Source: CAVVAL01 sp963742725 (GTDB lineage Bacteria > Actinomycetota > Actinomycetes > Mycobacteriales > Cryptosporangiaceae). Taken from it: a DNA stretch of 64,000 nt. Positions 7,909 through 18,391 of the stretch are shown here, piece by piece (position 1 is the stretch's first letter; the number at the start of each line of letters is the position of its first letter). Where the stretch lies: assembly GCA_963742725.1 (NCBI GenBank), contig CAVUMX010000001.1, positions 1,550,001-1,614,000 on the forward strand. Reading direction: 5' to 3'. Both the position numbers and the translations under genes were made by a program. The notes beneath the pieces were generated by a model. It did not search any database, was not told where the DNA came from, and saw only the letters and a program-made list of their open reading frames with translations.

Positions 7909-8283
7909 ATGACTGTTATCAAGGCAGCGGACGCACCGACCTTCACGATCCCCGGGCTCCACGTCACGGGGCTGGCGTCCCCGAGCCGGGGCGCGACGGA
8001 GACCAGCACCTGGCGGATCGAGATCGCCGCAGGTAGCGAGGGTGCCCCGCACACGGTCGACAAGGAGGAGATCTTCGTGGCACTGCGCGGCGAGGCGCTG
8101 GCGACGGTTGCCGGCGAGCAGCACAAGCTCGCCGCCGGCGACGCGCTGATCGTCGCGCCGGGCACGGTGTTCAACCTGGCGAACCCGCATGACGCGCCGT
8201 TCGAGGCAGTGGCGGTGCAGCCGGTGGGCGGCCGCGCGGCGTTCGAAGGCGGCGAGCCCATCACGCCGCCCTGGACGGAGTAG
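7909..8283 (+). CDS. Small cupin-domain protein
   Basis: A 124-residue single-domain cupin. The two cupin motifs are visible as GAPHTVDKEEIFVALRGEA and AGDALIVAPGTVFNLANP; the first has one His and Glu-Glu where metal ligands usually lie. The start ATG 7909 follows AAGGAG seven bases upstream. Cupins of this size may be dioxygenases, isomerases or sensors, and no substrate can be named. Divergent pairing with the MarR regulator suggests it is the regulated target, perhaps in small-molecule detoxification. Confidence 0.85.
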   Translation: MTVIKAADAPTFTIPGLHVTGLASPSRGATETSTWRIEIAAGSEGAPHTVDKEEIFVALRGEALATVAGEQHKLAAGDALIVAPGTVFNLANPHDAPFEAVAVQPVGGRAAFEGGEPITPPWTE

Positions 8284-8353
8284 CCCATCAACTGTCGGGG
8301 TTATCGGGGTATCCGGCGCCCGTTTACGGGACGGCATCCCGAACAGTCCGTTT

Positions 8354-8383
8354 CGTCCGGGGCCAGCGCGGCGGGCCCGGACG
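8354..8383. terminator. Hairpin between convergent cupin and amidohydrolase genes
   Basis: CGTCCGGG (8354-8361) pairs perfectly with CCCGGACG (8376-8383) around a 14-base loop. It lies between two convergent stop codons (8283 and 8390) and probably serves as a bidirectional terminator. There is no U-tract, which is common in actinomycetes. Confidence 0.5.
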
Positions 8384-8389
8384 GAGCAG

Positions 8390-9601
8390 CTAAGCCCTGT
8401 GCAGCGCGCGCAGCGTCGTCCGGACGAGGAGGCGGACGCCGTTCGCGATCGCGGCCTCGTCCACGTCGAAGGTGCCCTGGTGCAGGTCAAGGGCCTCACC
8501 AGGGCGCCCGACGCCGAGCCGGGCCATAGCGCCCGGGACGTGTTCGAGGTACCAGGAGAAGTCCTCGCCGCCCATGCTCTGCGGCGTGTCGACGACGGAC
8601 TCGGGCCCGAGCGCGGCCACGGAGGCCGCCGCGAACATCGCCACCGACCCGGCCTCGTTCACCACGGGCGGCACGCCACGCGTGTACTCGACCTCGGCGA
8701 CCGCACCGGTCGGCGCGACGACCTCGTGCACGAGCTGCTCTATCAGCTTGGGCGCGATCTCCCAGGCGGCCTTGTCCAGCACCCGGACGGTGCCCGAAGC
8801 ACTGCCCTGCTGCGGGATCGCGTTCGCGGCGACGCCCGCGTGGACGGCGCCGAAGACCAGCGACAGTCCGGCGCGCGGATCGACGCGGCGGGACAGCTGG
8901 GCCGGGACCTCGGTGACGACGCGGCCGAGCGCGCCGACCAGGTCGGCGGTGAGATGCGGACGGGCGGTGTGCCCACCCGGACCGGACAGCCGGACCCGCA
9001 CCATGTCGGCGGCGGCCGTCAGCGGGCCGGTACGCAGCCCGACCAGCCCGGCGAGCAGTCGCGGGTCGCAGTGGACGGCGAAGATCTGGCCGACGTCGGC
9101 GAGCCCGTCGGCGGCGATGACCTCCAGCGCGCCGGACGGAAACGTCTCCTCGGACGGCTGGAGCAGCAGCCGCACCCGCCCGGGCAGCGCGTCGCCGAGG
9201 GCCGCGAGCGCGAGGCCGGCACCGGTGACGACCGTGGCGTGGACGTCGTGCCCGCACGCGTGGCAGACACCGTCGACCGTGGACTTGTACGGCACGTCCT
9301 TGACGTCCGGCAGCGGCAGCGCGTCGAGGTCCGCGCGCAGGGCGACGATCGGACCCGGCCCGTTGCCGATGTCGACGATCACACCGTTGCCGTTCGGGAG
9401 CAGGCGCGGCGCGAGGCCCGCGGCGGCGAGCCGCTCGGCGAGCATCGTGGCGGTGGCGTGCTCGGCACCGGACAGTTCGGGGTGCGCGTGGATGTACCGG
9501 CGCAACTGGATCAGTGACTCACCGTGCTCGGCGAGCCACCGGTCGAGGTGTGCTGTGGTCGCATCGGCAGCAGCAGGAGCGGACAATGGAACGGCGCTCA
9601 C
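8390..9601 (-). CDS. M20-family amidohydrolase
   Basis: A 403-residue metallopeptidase-fold hydrolase (IAA-amino acid/N-acyl amino acid hydrolase group). Metal-binding segments are visible: RADLDALPL, VCHACGHDVHA, LLQPSEET and MGGEDFSWYLEHVPG, with the dimerisation insert (SGPGGHTARPHLTADLV) between them. The start is GTG 9601. Members remove acyl groups from N-acylated amino acids in the cytoplasm. No partner genes indicate a specific substrate. A 31-base gap separates it from the upstream ligase gene, and both are on the same strand, so they may be co-transcribed. Confidence 0.9.
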   Translation of the reverse strand: MSAVPLSAPAAADATTAHLDRWLAEHGESLIQLRRYIHAHPELSGAEHATATMLAERLAAAGLAPRLLPNGNGVIVDIGNGPGPIVALRADLDALPLPDVKDVPYKSTVDGVCHACGHDVHATVVTGAGLALAALGDALPGRVRLLLQPSEETFPSGALEVIAADGLADVGQIFAVHCDPRLLAGLVGLRTGPLTAAADMVRVRLSGPGGHTARPHLTADLVGALGRVVTEVPAQLSRRVDPRAGLSLVFGAVHAGVAANAIPQQGSASGTVRVLDKAAWEIAPKLIEQLVHEVVAPTGAVAEVEYTRGVPPVVNEAGSVAMFAAASVAALGPESVVDTPQSMGGEDFSWYLEHVPGAMARLGVGRPGEALDLHQGTFDVDEAAIANGVRLLVRTTLRALHRA

Positions 9602-9632
9602 CGTGCCTGCCTTTCTGTCTGGGATGCGGTGG

Positions 9633-10769
9633 TCAACGAGGAAGCCCGTCCCGCATCTCGGCGAGGAGGGCGTCCACCACCTTCGTGAGGTCGCCGCCGT
9701 GTGCCGCTGCTACCGCGCGCTGCCTCTGGTACGACGCGCCGACATTGATGATGCGCTCAACACTGGCCAACTCCTCGGCGCAGTCCAAGCGCCGGGCGGT
9801 GGGCATCAGATCCTCGACCAGATCCAGAATTGCGTGCTTCATCGGAACAACAGTACCCCGGTCATCAGCGATTATCTCGGCGTCGAGGCCGTACCGCGCC
9901 GCGCGCCATTTGTTCTCCGCGAGCACCCAGCTCGTCGGGACCGGCAGAGTATAGCCCCGGTCAAGCTCCCGATCGAGACGTTCTACCAAGGACTGGGACA
10001 ACGCCGCTATTGCACCTATCTCGTCGAATGTCGGAAGTCCGTCACAGATTCTCAACTCGACGGTGCCGAAGTCGGGGTGCGGACGGATGTCCCACCAGAC
10101 CTCTCGAATCCCCTGGATCGTGTGAGTCGTGATGAGCGTGTTCATGTACGACTCGAACTGTTCCCAGCCCGTCAGCTGGGCGGGCAGGCCGGCGGTCGGC
10201 AGGCTCTCGAAGACCTTGGTGCGGGCGCTCGCGAGGCCGGTGTCCTCGCCGATCCAGTACGGGGAGGACGCGGACAGCGCCAGCAAGTGCGGCACGTACT
10301 GGGTGAGCGCGTTGACGATCGGGATGACCTTCTCCGGCGCGCGTACTCCCACGTGGACGTGGACGCCGAAGATCTGGAGCCGCCGCGCCAGCCACTGCAT
10401 CGTCTCGACCAGCGCGTCGTAGCGGGGGTTGGGGCTGATCTGCTGGGTCGCCCAGTCCGTGAACGGATGGGTCCCCGAGCACATCAGCCCTAGATTGATG
10501 TTGGCGGCAGCCTCGCGCACCTCCTTGATGGTCGTCGCGAGGTCCTCACGCGCCTCGGCCACGGTGGCGCAGACGCCGGTGATCACCTCGACGGTGCTCT
10601 CCAGCAGCTCGTGCTTCGCCTTGGGGTGCGCGTCCATGCCGGCAGGGCAGATCTCGGCGAGGATCTGGGACGCGCCGGACGTTAACTCCCGGGTGTCCAG
10701 GTCCACCAGTTCGAGTTCCCACTCGACTCCGAGACTGGCTCTCTTCGACGACGTAAAGGGAATCTGCAC
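9633..10769 (-). CDS. YbdK-type carboxylate-amine ligase (glutamate-cysteine ligase 2 family)
   Basis: A 378-residue ATP-grasp-like GCS2 protein. It begins MQIPFTSSKRASLGVEWELEL with the family's metal/glutamate-binding GVEWE, and has FGVHVHVGVRAPEK and VELRICDGLPT in the core. E. coli YbdK makes gamma-glutamylcysteine weakly; actinomycetes use mycothiol, so the physiological reaction here is open. The start is GTG 10769. The upstream gap (10770-10875) contains no clear ribosome site beyond a weak GA-rich stretch. It could form a transcription unit with the M20 hydrolase. Confidence 0.88.
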   Translation of the reverse strand: MQIPFTSSKRASLGVEWELELVDLDTRELTSGASQILAEICPAGMDAHPKAKHELLESTVEVITGVCATVAEAREDLATTIKEVREAAANINLGLMCSGTHPFTDWATQQISPNPRYDALVETMQWLARRLQIFGVHVHVGVRAPEKVIPIVNALTQYVPHLLALSASSPYWIGEDTGLASARTKVFESLPTAGLPAQLTGWEQFESYMNTLITTHTIQGIREVWWDIRPHPDFGTVELRICDGLPTFDEIGAIAALSQSLVERLDRELDRGYTLPVPTSWVLAENKWRAARYGLDAEIIADDRGTVVPMKHAILDLVEDLMPTARRLDCAEELASVERIINVGASYQRQRAVAAAHGGDLTKVVDALLAEMRDGLPR

Positions 10770-10875
10770 GAGACGTAGAGTATCGACGCCATAGACGCCC
10801 CGTAGCTAGATGGTCCGATCCGTCCCACTCTGCGGCAACCCGGCAGGCCATTGCATACAGTGCGTTTCGGGCAAG

Positions 10876-11587
10876 TTACCGCCCGAGGACCTTGCCTCCG
10901 TTGACGGCCAGTACCTGCCCGGTGACGAAGCCGGCGGCCGGCGACGCCAGGTAGACGGCCGCCGCCGCGACCTCCTCCGGACGGCCCGGACGGCCGACCA
11001 ACGTCTCGCCCACGCGACGCCGGTACCCCTCTTCCGTCATCTCGCCGAACAGCTCGGTGTCCTCTATGTATCCCGGTGCGATCACGTTGGCCGTCGCGCC
11101 GTCCGGGCCGAGCCGGGGCGCCAGGTCGAACGTCCACGCGTGGAGAGCGGCCTTCGCCGCGCCGTACGCGTGGGCCCCACCGACCTGCGCGGCCACCGAG
11201 CTGATCGTGACGACCCGTCCGCCCGGACGGCGGAGCCTGGGGAGCGCGGCCTCGGTCAGCAGGACGGCGGTCAGCACGTTCGCCCGGTACGTGTCGTCCC
11301 AGGTAGCCGCCGTGCCGGCCAGTCCGGGCCCGTGGTCGCCCGGCAGCGCGCCCGCGTTGTTCACCACGACGTCAACGGTCTCGGGCAGCGGGATACGCGG
11401 CCACCTGCGCCGGGTCGCTCAGGTCTGCCGCGTGCCACCGCACGCCCAGCTCGGACGCGGCCTTCTCCAGCACCTCCGGACGGCGCCCCAGGATCAGCAC
11501 GTCATCGCCGGCCTCGGCGAACGCCGCCGCGACGGCCTTCCCGATCCCTGTGCCACCGCCGGACACCAGCACGAATCGTCCGCTCAT
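10876..11587 (-). pseudogene. Short-chain dehydrogenase/reductase, frameshifted
   Basis: Two frames combine into one SDR of about 237 residues. The N-terminal frame starts at ATG 11587 (MSGRFVLVSGGGTGIGKAVA, the Rossmann TGxxxGIG motif) and dies at 11372. The C-terminal frame carries VVNNAGALPG, VVTISSVAA and the catalytic AYGAAKAAL, and ends at 10876. The break lies at about 11388-11393. Dropping one base from the GGG run at 11390-11392 reads AAYPLPETVDVVVNNAG without interruption. All catalytic residues (Ser, Tyr, Lys) survive, so this is either a very recent inactivation or a sequencing indel. Substrate unknown. Confidence 0.82.
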
Positions 11588-11618
11588 GCCGTCACTCTGC
11601 CAGGCCGTCCCGAGCGGA

Positions 11619-13202
<1,584 letters not shown>

Positions 13203-13317
13203 CCCGCGATCGTAGGGGGCGGAGCCCGTATCAGCCGTGCGTGAGACGCCTCAATGTGATGTCGTGCCGCGGCATCCGAGTCGCACTTCCTCAGCGCACA
13301 AGGTAGGAAAGGTAAGC

Positions 13318-15273
13318 GTGGACGCACCCAAGACCTCAGGGACCGCCACCACCGGCCGCACGGTGGGCGGGCGTTACACCCTGAGCTCCAGCGTCGGCAG
13401 CGGCGGCATGGGCACGGTGTGGAAGGCCCACGACGAGCTGCTGCGCCGCGATGTCGCCGTCAAAGAGGTGCTGTTCCCGCCGGGCCTGCCGGCGCGCGAG
13501 CGCGAGCTGCTGTGCGAGCGCACGCTGCGTGAGGCCCGCGCGGCCGCCGCGCTGAACCACCCCGCCGTTGTGCGGGTCTACGACGTGGTCCAGGACGGCG
13601 AACGCCCCTGGATCGTGATGGAGCTGCTGGAGGCCCGCAGCATCTCCGAGGTGCTCCGCGACGACGGCCCTATGCCGATCCGCAAGGTCGCCGAGATGGG
13701 TCTGGCCGTCCTCGGCGCGCTGGAGGCGGCACACCGCGTCGGCGTGCTGCACCGCGACGTCAAGCCCGGCAACGTGCTGCTCGGCCGCGACGGCCGCACC
13801 ACGCTCACCGACTTCGGCGTGGCCCGGTCCGCCAACGAGTCGCCGCTGACCAGCACCGGCCTGCTCCTCGGGTCGCCCCAGTACATCGCGCCGGAACGCG
13901 CGCGCGGCCAGCAGTTCGGCCCGTCCAGCGACCTGTGGTCGCTCGGCGCGACCCTGTACACGGCCGTGGAGGGGCGCGCCCCGTTCGACCGTGGCGACCC
14001 GCTGCCCACGATGACGGCCGTCGTCTGCGAGCCCCCGGACCCCACGTCGTTCGCCGGCGCGCTCGCCCCGATCCTCGACGGGCTGCTCGCCAAGAGCCCC
14101 GACGAGCGGTGGGACGCCGCCAAGACGCGGTCCGCGCTCAAGACCGTCCTCTCGGGCGGGTCCGTCGCACCGGTGACGCCCGATCAGGCGCCCCGGCAGC
14201 AGCGCCGCCTCCCGGACGCGCGGAGCATCACGAACCGCCTCGGCACCGGCCGCCCCGCCCGCGCGGCGGAGAACACCGGGGCGATGGAGAGCACCGGCGC
14301 CATGAACGGCCCGGACACCGGCGAGCTGGCGGGCACCGCGCCCATGCCGCCGGTCCGCCGCCCGGTCGCGCCCGCGCCGCCCCCGCCCGTCTCGGCACCG
14401 CCGTCCCGACCCCAGGGTCGCGAGTACGGCCGCCCGTTAACCTCGCAGGACGCCACCAGCGTGATGTCCGGCGCCGTACCGCCGCCCAGTGGGCCCGCGC
14501 CGACCGCCGTCTACCGGCCGGTCTCCGGAGCCCCGATCAGCGCGCAGCCGGTCTCCCCCGGCACGCCGCGCCGTACCGCCTACCTCAACTCGCCCGAGGC
14601 CATGCGCGCGTCCGCCCGGGGCGAGACGTCGCCGGTGCCCAGCCGTGGCACCCTGATCAACGTCCGCAACCGCCGGTACGCGATGTTCGCGGCGATCGCG
14701 GTCCTCGTCACCCTGGTCATGGGCATCGGGGCGTACGCCATCGGCGCCGCCCTGTCGGATACCGACAGCAACGCGACGGGCAACCAGCCTGACCAGAAGC
14801 CGGTCGCCAACACCGTCGACCTGGTCGCGTACACCGACGAGCGCGGATTCACGGTCGACGTCCCCAAGAACTGGACCAAGAAGCAGGGCCAGACGTTCGT
14901 GGACTTCGTCGGGGACGGTGGCGCGGCCGGGCCGAAGCTCCGGCTCCTCGTCGAGCGGGGCATCTCCAGCTCGGAGGTGGCGCTGAACGCCGCCCAGGGG
15001 TTCCAGCGCGGCCAGCAGAACAAGGGCGCCATCTCCGACTTCGAGACCGTCCGCAAGGAACCCACCAGCAACTCGCTCGACGGGCGCGAGACCTGGGAGT
15101 GGGAGTGGACGTACACCAACTCCAAGGACGGGCAGGCCAGGCGGGTCCTGTGGCGGAACACGGTCGTGGACAACCGCAGCTACAACGTGTTCCTGTCCGC
15201 CCCGGACTCGGAGTTCGACAGCCAGCGCTCCCTGTTCGACGCGGTCACGAAGTCGTTCCGGTTCACGTCCTGA
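13318..15273 (+). CDS. Transmembrane serine/threonine protein kinase (PknB-like)
   Basis: A 651-residue receptor-type Hanks kinase. The kinase domain covers about residues 20-280: glycine loop VGSGGMGTVWKAH, ATP-binding Lys49 in DVAVKEV, catalytic loop HRDVKPGNVLL and DFGVARS. A Pro/Ala-rich, probably disordered linker (about 290-450) leads to one membrane helix (about 455-480, MFAAIAVLVTLVMGIGAYAI) and an extracellular domain of about 170 residues (YTDERGFTVDVPKNWTKKQG) that is not a PASTA repeat. The start is GTG 13318, after AGGAAAGG; the frame is open back to 13237 but lacks a ribosome site there. Signal and substrates are unknown. Confidence 0.92.
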   Translation: MDAPKTSGTATTGRTVGGRYTLSSSVGSGGMGTVWKAHDELLRRDVAVKEVLFPPGLPARERELLCERTLREARAAAALNHPAVVRVYDVVQDGERPWIVMELLEARSISEVLRDDGPMPIRKVAEMGLAVLGALEAAHRVGVLHRDVKPGNVLLGRDGRTTLTDFGVARSANESPLTSTGLLLGSPQYIAPERARGQQFGPSSDLWSLGATLYTAVEGRAPFDRGDPLPTMTAVVCEPPDPTSFAGALAPILDGLLAKSPDERWDAAKTRSALKTVLSGGSVAPVTPDQAPRQQRRLPDARSITNRLGTGRPARAAENTGAMESTGAMNGPDTGELAGTAPMPPVRRPVAPAPPPPVSAPPSRPQGREYGRPLTSQDATSVMSGAVPPPSGPAPTAVYRPVSGAPISAQPVSPGTPRRTAYLNSPEAMRASARGETSPVPSRGTLINVRNRRYAMFAAIAVLVTLVMGIGAYAIGAALSDTDSNATGNQPDQKPVANTVDLVAYTDERGFTVDVPKNWTKKQGQTFVDFVGDGGAAGPKLRLLVERGISSSEVALNAAQGFQRGQQNKGAISDFETVRKEPTSNSLDGRETWEWEWTYTNSKDGQARRVLWRNTVVDNRSYNVFLSAPDSEFDSQRSLFDAVTKSFRFTS

Positions 15274-15300
15274 TCGACCGGGCGGGTACCGTGCCTGCCT

Positions 15301-16089
15301 GTGACGAACACCTCTGAGCAGCAGGCCGCCGCCGTCCTGGCGGAAACCACCGGCATCGAGCGGCACGACGCCGCGATCGTGCTCGGCTCCGGCTGGGCGC
15401 CGGCCGCCGAGCGCATCGGCACGGTCGAGATCGAGATCGGCGTCGACAAGCTGCCCGGGTTCGCGCCGCCGTCGGCGGTCGGGCACGTCGGCAAGGTGCG
15501 ATCGCTGCAGGTCGGCGACCGGCGCGTCCTGATCTTCCTCGGCCGCACCCACCTGTACGAGGGGCTCGGCGTCGGGCCGGTCGTGCACGGCGTCCGGGTG
15601 GCCGCTGCCGCCGGTTGCCGCACGATCATCCTCACGAACGCGGCCGGTGGGCTCCGTGACGGCATGACCGTCGGCCAGCCCGTACTGATCAGCGACCACC
15701 TGAACCTGACCGCCCAGTCCCCGCTGACCGGCGCGAACTTCGTCGACCTCACCGACCTGTACTCGTCCCGGCTCCGGACGATGGCCAGGTCCGTCGACCC
15801 GAGCCTGGAAGAGGGCGTGTACGCGGCGCTCCCCGGTCCGCACTACGAGACGCCCGCCGAGATCCGCATGCTCCGGACGATCGGCGCCGACATGGTCGGC
15901 ATGTCGACCGCGCTGGAGGCGATCGCGGCCCGGGCGGCCGGCGCCGAGGTGCTGGGTGTCTCGCTCGTCACCAACCTGGCGGCCGGCATCACCGGCGAGC
16001 CGCTGAGCCACGACGAGGTCCTGGAGGCCGGCCGCGAGGCTGCCGAGCGCATGGGCACCCTCCTCGGCCAGCTGGTCGCCTCGGTCTGA
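15301..16089 (+). CDS. Purine-nucleoside phosphorylase
   Basis: A 262-residue class II (trimeric) PNP that splits purine (deoxy)nucleosides with phosphate into base and (deoxy)ribose-1-phosphate. Signature segments are IVLGSGWAPAAERIG (phosphate loop), FLGRTHLYEG, TNAAGGLRDG and the purine-binding end ADMVGMSTALEAIAA. The start GTG 15301 lies 28 bases after the kinase stop. The phosphosugar mutase gene follows after 65 bases. The product ribose-1-phosphate would be the substrate for a phosphopentomutase, discussed with the next gene. Confidence 0.95.
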   Translation: MTNTSEQQAAAVLAETTGIERHDAAIVLGSGWAPAAERIGTVEIEIGVDKLPGFAPPSAVGHVGKVRSLQVGDRRVLIFLGRTHLYEGLGVGPVVHGVRVAAAAGCRTIILTNAAGGLRDGMTVGQPVLISDHLNLTAQSPLTGANFVDLTDLYSSRLRTMARSVDPSLEEGVYAALPGPHYETPAEIRMLRTIGADMVGMSTALEAIAARAAGAEVLGVSLVTNLAAGITGEPLSHDEVLEAGREAAERMGTLLGQLVASV

Positions 16090-16154
16090 GCCCGGGCGCC
16101 GCTAAAGGCAGGCCTCGGCGGCCGGCGCGAGGCCGATCGGGCAGGATCGGCGGC

Positions 16155-17756
16155 ATGACCGACATCGACGCGCTCCGCACGCAGGTTGAGGACTGGATCG
16201 CCGACGACCCCGATCCGGCGACCCGGGCGGAGCTGGAAGCTCTGGTCGCGCGGCTGCCGGAGACGGCCGACGACCTCGCGGACCGGTTCGCGGGGCGGCT
16301 GACGTTCGGCACGGCCGGGCTGCGTGGCCCGGTCCGGGCCGGTCCGAACGGGATGAACCGTGCGGTCGTCCGGGCGGCGGCGGCCGGTCTCGTGGCGTAC
16401 CTCGCCGATCGACCGGGCCCGGTCGTCATCGGGTACGACGCGCGGCGGGGCAGCGCCGAGTTCGCGCAGGAGACGGCGTCCGTGGTGACGGGCGCCGGAC
16501 GGGCCGCGCTGGTGCTGCCGCGGATCCTGCCGACGCCGGTGCTGGCGTACTCGATCCGGGTGCTCGGCGCGGCGGCCGGCGTGATGGTCACGGCCAGCCA
16601 CAACCCGCCGGCCGACAACGGGTACAAGGTCTACCTGGGCGACGGGGCACAGATCGTGCCCCCGGCCGACCGGGAGATCGAGGCCGCGATCCAGGCGGTC
16701 GGTCCGCTGGGCAAGGTGCCGATGGGCCCGCCGGGTGAGGTGCTGGACGACACGCTGGTCGAGTCCTACCTGGACGCCGTCGCGTCCCGGGTCACGGCCA
16801 GCCCGCTGACCATCGCCTACACACCGCTCCACGGGGTCGGCGGAGAAACCCTCGTCAACGCGTTCGCCCGTGCGGGGTTCCCGGCTCTGAACGTCGTGGC
16901 GGAACAGTTCGAGCCGGATCCGAACTTCACCACCGTCAGCTTCCCCAACCCGGAGGAGCCCGGCGCCGTCGACCTCCTCCTGGCGCTGGCCAGCGAGCAG
17001 TCAGCGGACATCGCGATCGCCAACGACCCCGACGCCGACCGGTGCGCCGTGGCCGTCCCGGACGGCGACACCTGGCGGATGCTGCGCGGCGACGAGGTGG
17101 GCGCCCTGCTCGCCGACCAGCTCATGCGGCGCGTCGCCGCTGGCACGTACGCCACGACGATCGTGTCGTCGTCCCTGCTCAGGGCCATGTGCGCCGGCCG
17201 GGGACTGCCGTACGCCGAGACGCTGACCGGCTTCAAGTGGATCATGCGGGCGTCCGACGACCTGGCGTTCGGGTACGAGGAGGCGCTGGGCTACTCGGTG
17301 GCCCCGGACCTCGTCCGGGACAAGGACGGCATCTCGGCGGCGTTGCTCGTCGCCGAACTCGCCGGCCAGCTCAAGGCCGAGGGCCGGACGCTCACCGACC
17401 GGCTCGACGACCTGGCGCGCGAGTTCGGGCTGCACGCCACCGACCAGCTGTCCGCCCGGGTGGACGACCTGTCGCTCATCGCCGAGGCCATGGCCGGGCT
17501 CCGGGCGGCGTTGCCGGTCCAGCTCCTCGGCCGTCCGGTGGAGAGCGCCGAAGACCTGCTCCCGGACGCCGACGTCGTGATCCTGCGCGCGCCGGGCCTG
17601 CGCGTCGTCGTGCGGCCGTCCGGCACGGAGCCGAAGCTCAAGGCGTACCTGGAGGTCGTCGTGCCGGTGGACGGCGATGTCGCCGACGCACGCACGACAG
17701 CAGCCGCCCAGCTGGCCGCGCTCCGCGACGAGGTCGCCGCCGCCCTCGGGATCTAG
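16155..17756 (+). CDS. Phospho-sugar mutase (PGM2/PgcA-like; possible phosphopentomutase)
   Basis: A 533-residue alpha-D-phosphohexomutase. The phosphoserine loop TASHNPPADNGYKVY, the metal loop NDPDADRCAVAV, the sugar-binding loop FGYEEALGYSV and the C-terminal phosphate-binding RPSGTEPKLKAY appear in order. The FGTAGLRG motif and a sugar loop ending EEALG place it with the PGM2/PgcA branch, not the classical PMM/GlmM branch; human PGM2 is mainly a phosphopentomutase. It sits between PNP and deoC, and no deoB is seen in the window. So I infer interconversion of (deoxy)ribose-1- and -5-phosphate; phosphoglucomutase or phosphomannomutase activity is the conventional call. Its stop shares CTAG with convergent upp. 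Confidence 0.9.
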   Translation: MTDIDALRTQVEDWIADDPDPATRAELEALVARLPETADDLADRFAGRLTFGTAGLRGPVRAGPNGMNRAVVRAAAAGLVAYLADRPGPVVIGYDARRGSAEFAQETASVVTGAGRAALVLPRILPTPVLAYSIRVLGAAAGVMVTASHNPPADNGYKVYLGDGAQIVPPADREIEAAIQAVGPLGKVPMGPPGEVLDDTLVESYLDAVASRVTASPLTIAYTPLHGVGGETLVNAFARAGFPALNVVAEQFEPDPNFTTVSFPNPEEPGAVDLLLALASEQSADIAIANDPDADRCAVAVPDGDTWRMLRGDEVGALLADQLMRRVAAGTYATTIVSSSLLRAMCAGRGLPYAETLTGFKWIMRASDDLAFGYEEALGYSVAPDLVRDKDGISAALLVAELAGQLKAEGRTLTDRLDDLAREFGLHATDQLSARVDDLSLIAEAMAGLRAALPVQLLGRPVESAEDLLPDADVVILRAPGLRVVVRPSGTEPKLKAYLEVVVPVDGDVADARTTAAAQLAALRDEVAAALGI

Positions 17757-18376
17757 ACGGCGCCGAACTGGCGGTCGCCCGCGTCGCCCAGCCCCGGGAC
17801 GATGTACGCCGAGTCGTTGAGCCGCTCGTCGATCGAGGCGGTGACGACCCGGATCGGCAGCTGCGAGTCCGCCAGGTGCTTGAGGCCCTCGGGCGCCGCC
17901 AGCGCGCAGATCACGGTGATGTCGGTGGCGCCGCGGGTGGTGAGCAGCCCGACGCAGTGCTTGAGGGAGCCGCCGGTGGCGAGCATCGGGTCGAGGACGA
18001 TCACCGGCCGGTCGGTGAGGTCGTCCGGCAGCGACTCCATGTACGCGCGGGGCTCGAACGTCTCCTCGTCGCGCGCGAGGCCGACGAAGCCCATGGACGC
18101 CTCGGGCAGCAGTCCGAACGCGGCCTCGGCCATGCCCAGCCCCGCCCGCAGCACCGGCACCAGCAGCGGCGGATTCGCCAGCCGGGTGCCCTGCGTCTTC
18201 GCCACGGGCGTGTGGATCGGGTACTGCTCGATCTCGATCCGCCGGGTGGCCTCGTAGACCAGCATGAGCGTCAGCTCGCGAAGTGCCGCCCGGAAGACGG
18301 CCGAGTCGGTACGGGCGTCGCGCATCGCGGTGAGACGGGCGGCGGCCAGCGGGTGATCGACGACGAGTGTGTCCAC
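17753..18376 (-). CDS. upp: Uracil phosphoribosyltransferase
   Basis: A 207-residue enzyme that makes UMP from uracil and PRPP. The PRPP loop VIVLDPMLATGGSLKH and the uracil-binding C-terminus YIVPGLGDAGDRQFG are intact, and LMLVYEATR near residue 40 is typical. I chose GTG 18376 (VDTLVVDHPLAAARL), which aligns with the usual N-terminus; a TTG nine bases upstream also keeps the frame. It would recycle uracil released by the pyrimidine phosphorylase (deoA) encoded later in the window. Tail-to-tail with the mutase gene, with a four-base overlap. Confidence 0.95.
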   Translation of the reverse strand: MDTLVVDHPLAAARLTAMRDARTDSAVFRAALRELTLMLVYEATRRIEIEQYPIHTPVAKTQGTRLANPPLLVPVLRAGLGMAEAAFGLLPEASMGFVGLARDEETFEPRAYMESLPDDLTDRPVIVLDPMLATGGSLKHCVGLLTTRGATDITVICALAAPEGLKHLADSQLPIRVVTASIDERLNDSAYIVPGLGDAGDRQFGAV

Positions 18377-18391
18377 GGCTGGCAACCTACC

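Noticed and set aside
13203..13317. Cobalamin riboswitch near the B12-dependent mutase
   Set aside because: The gap is short, no B12-box-like sequence is seen, and the mutase start lies at its edge with no room for the aptamer.
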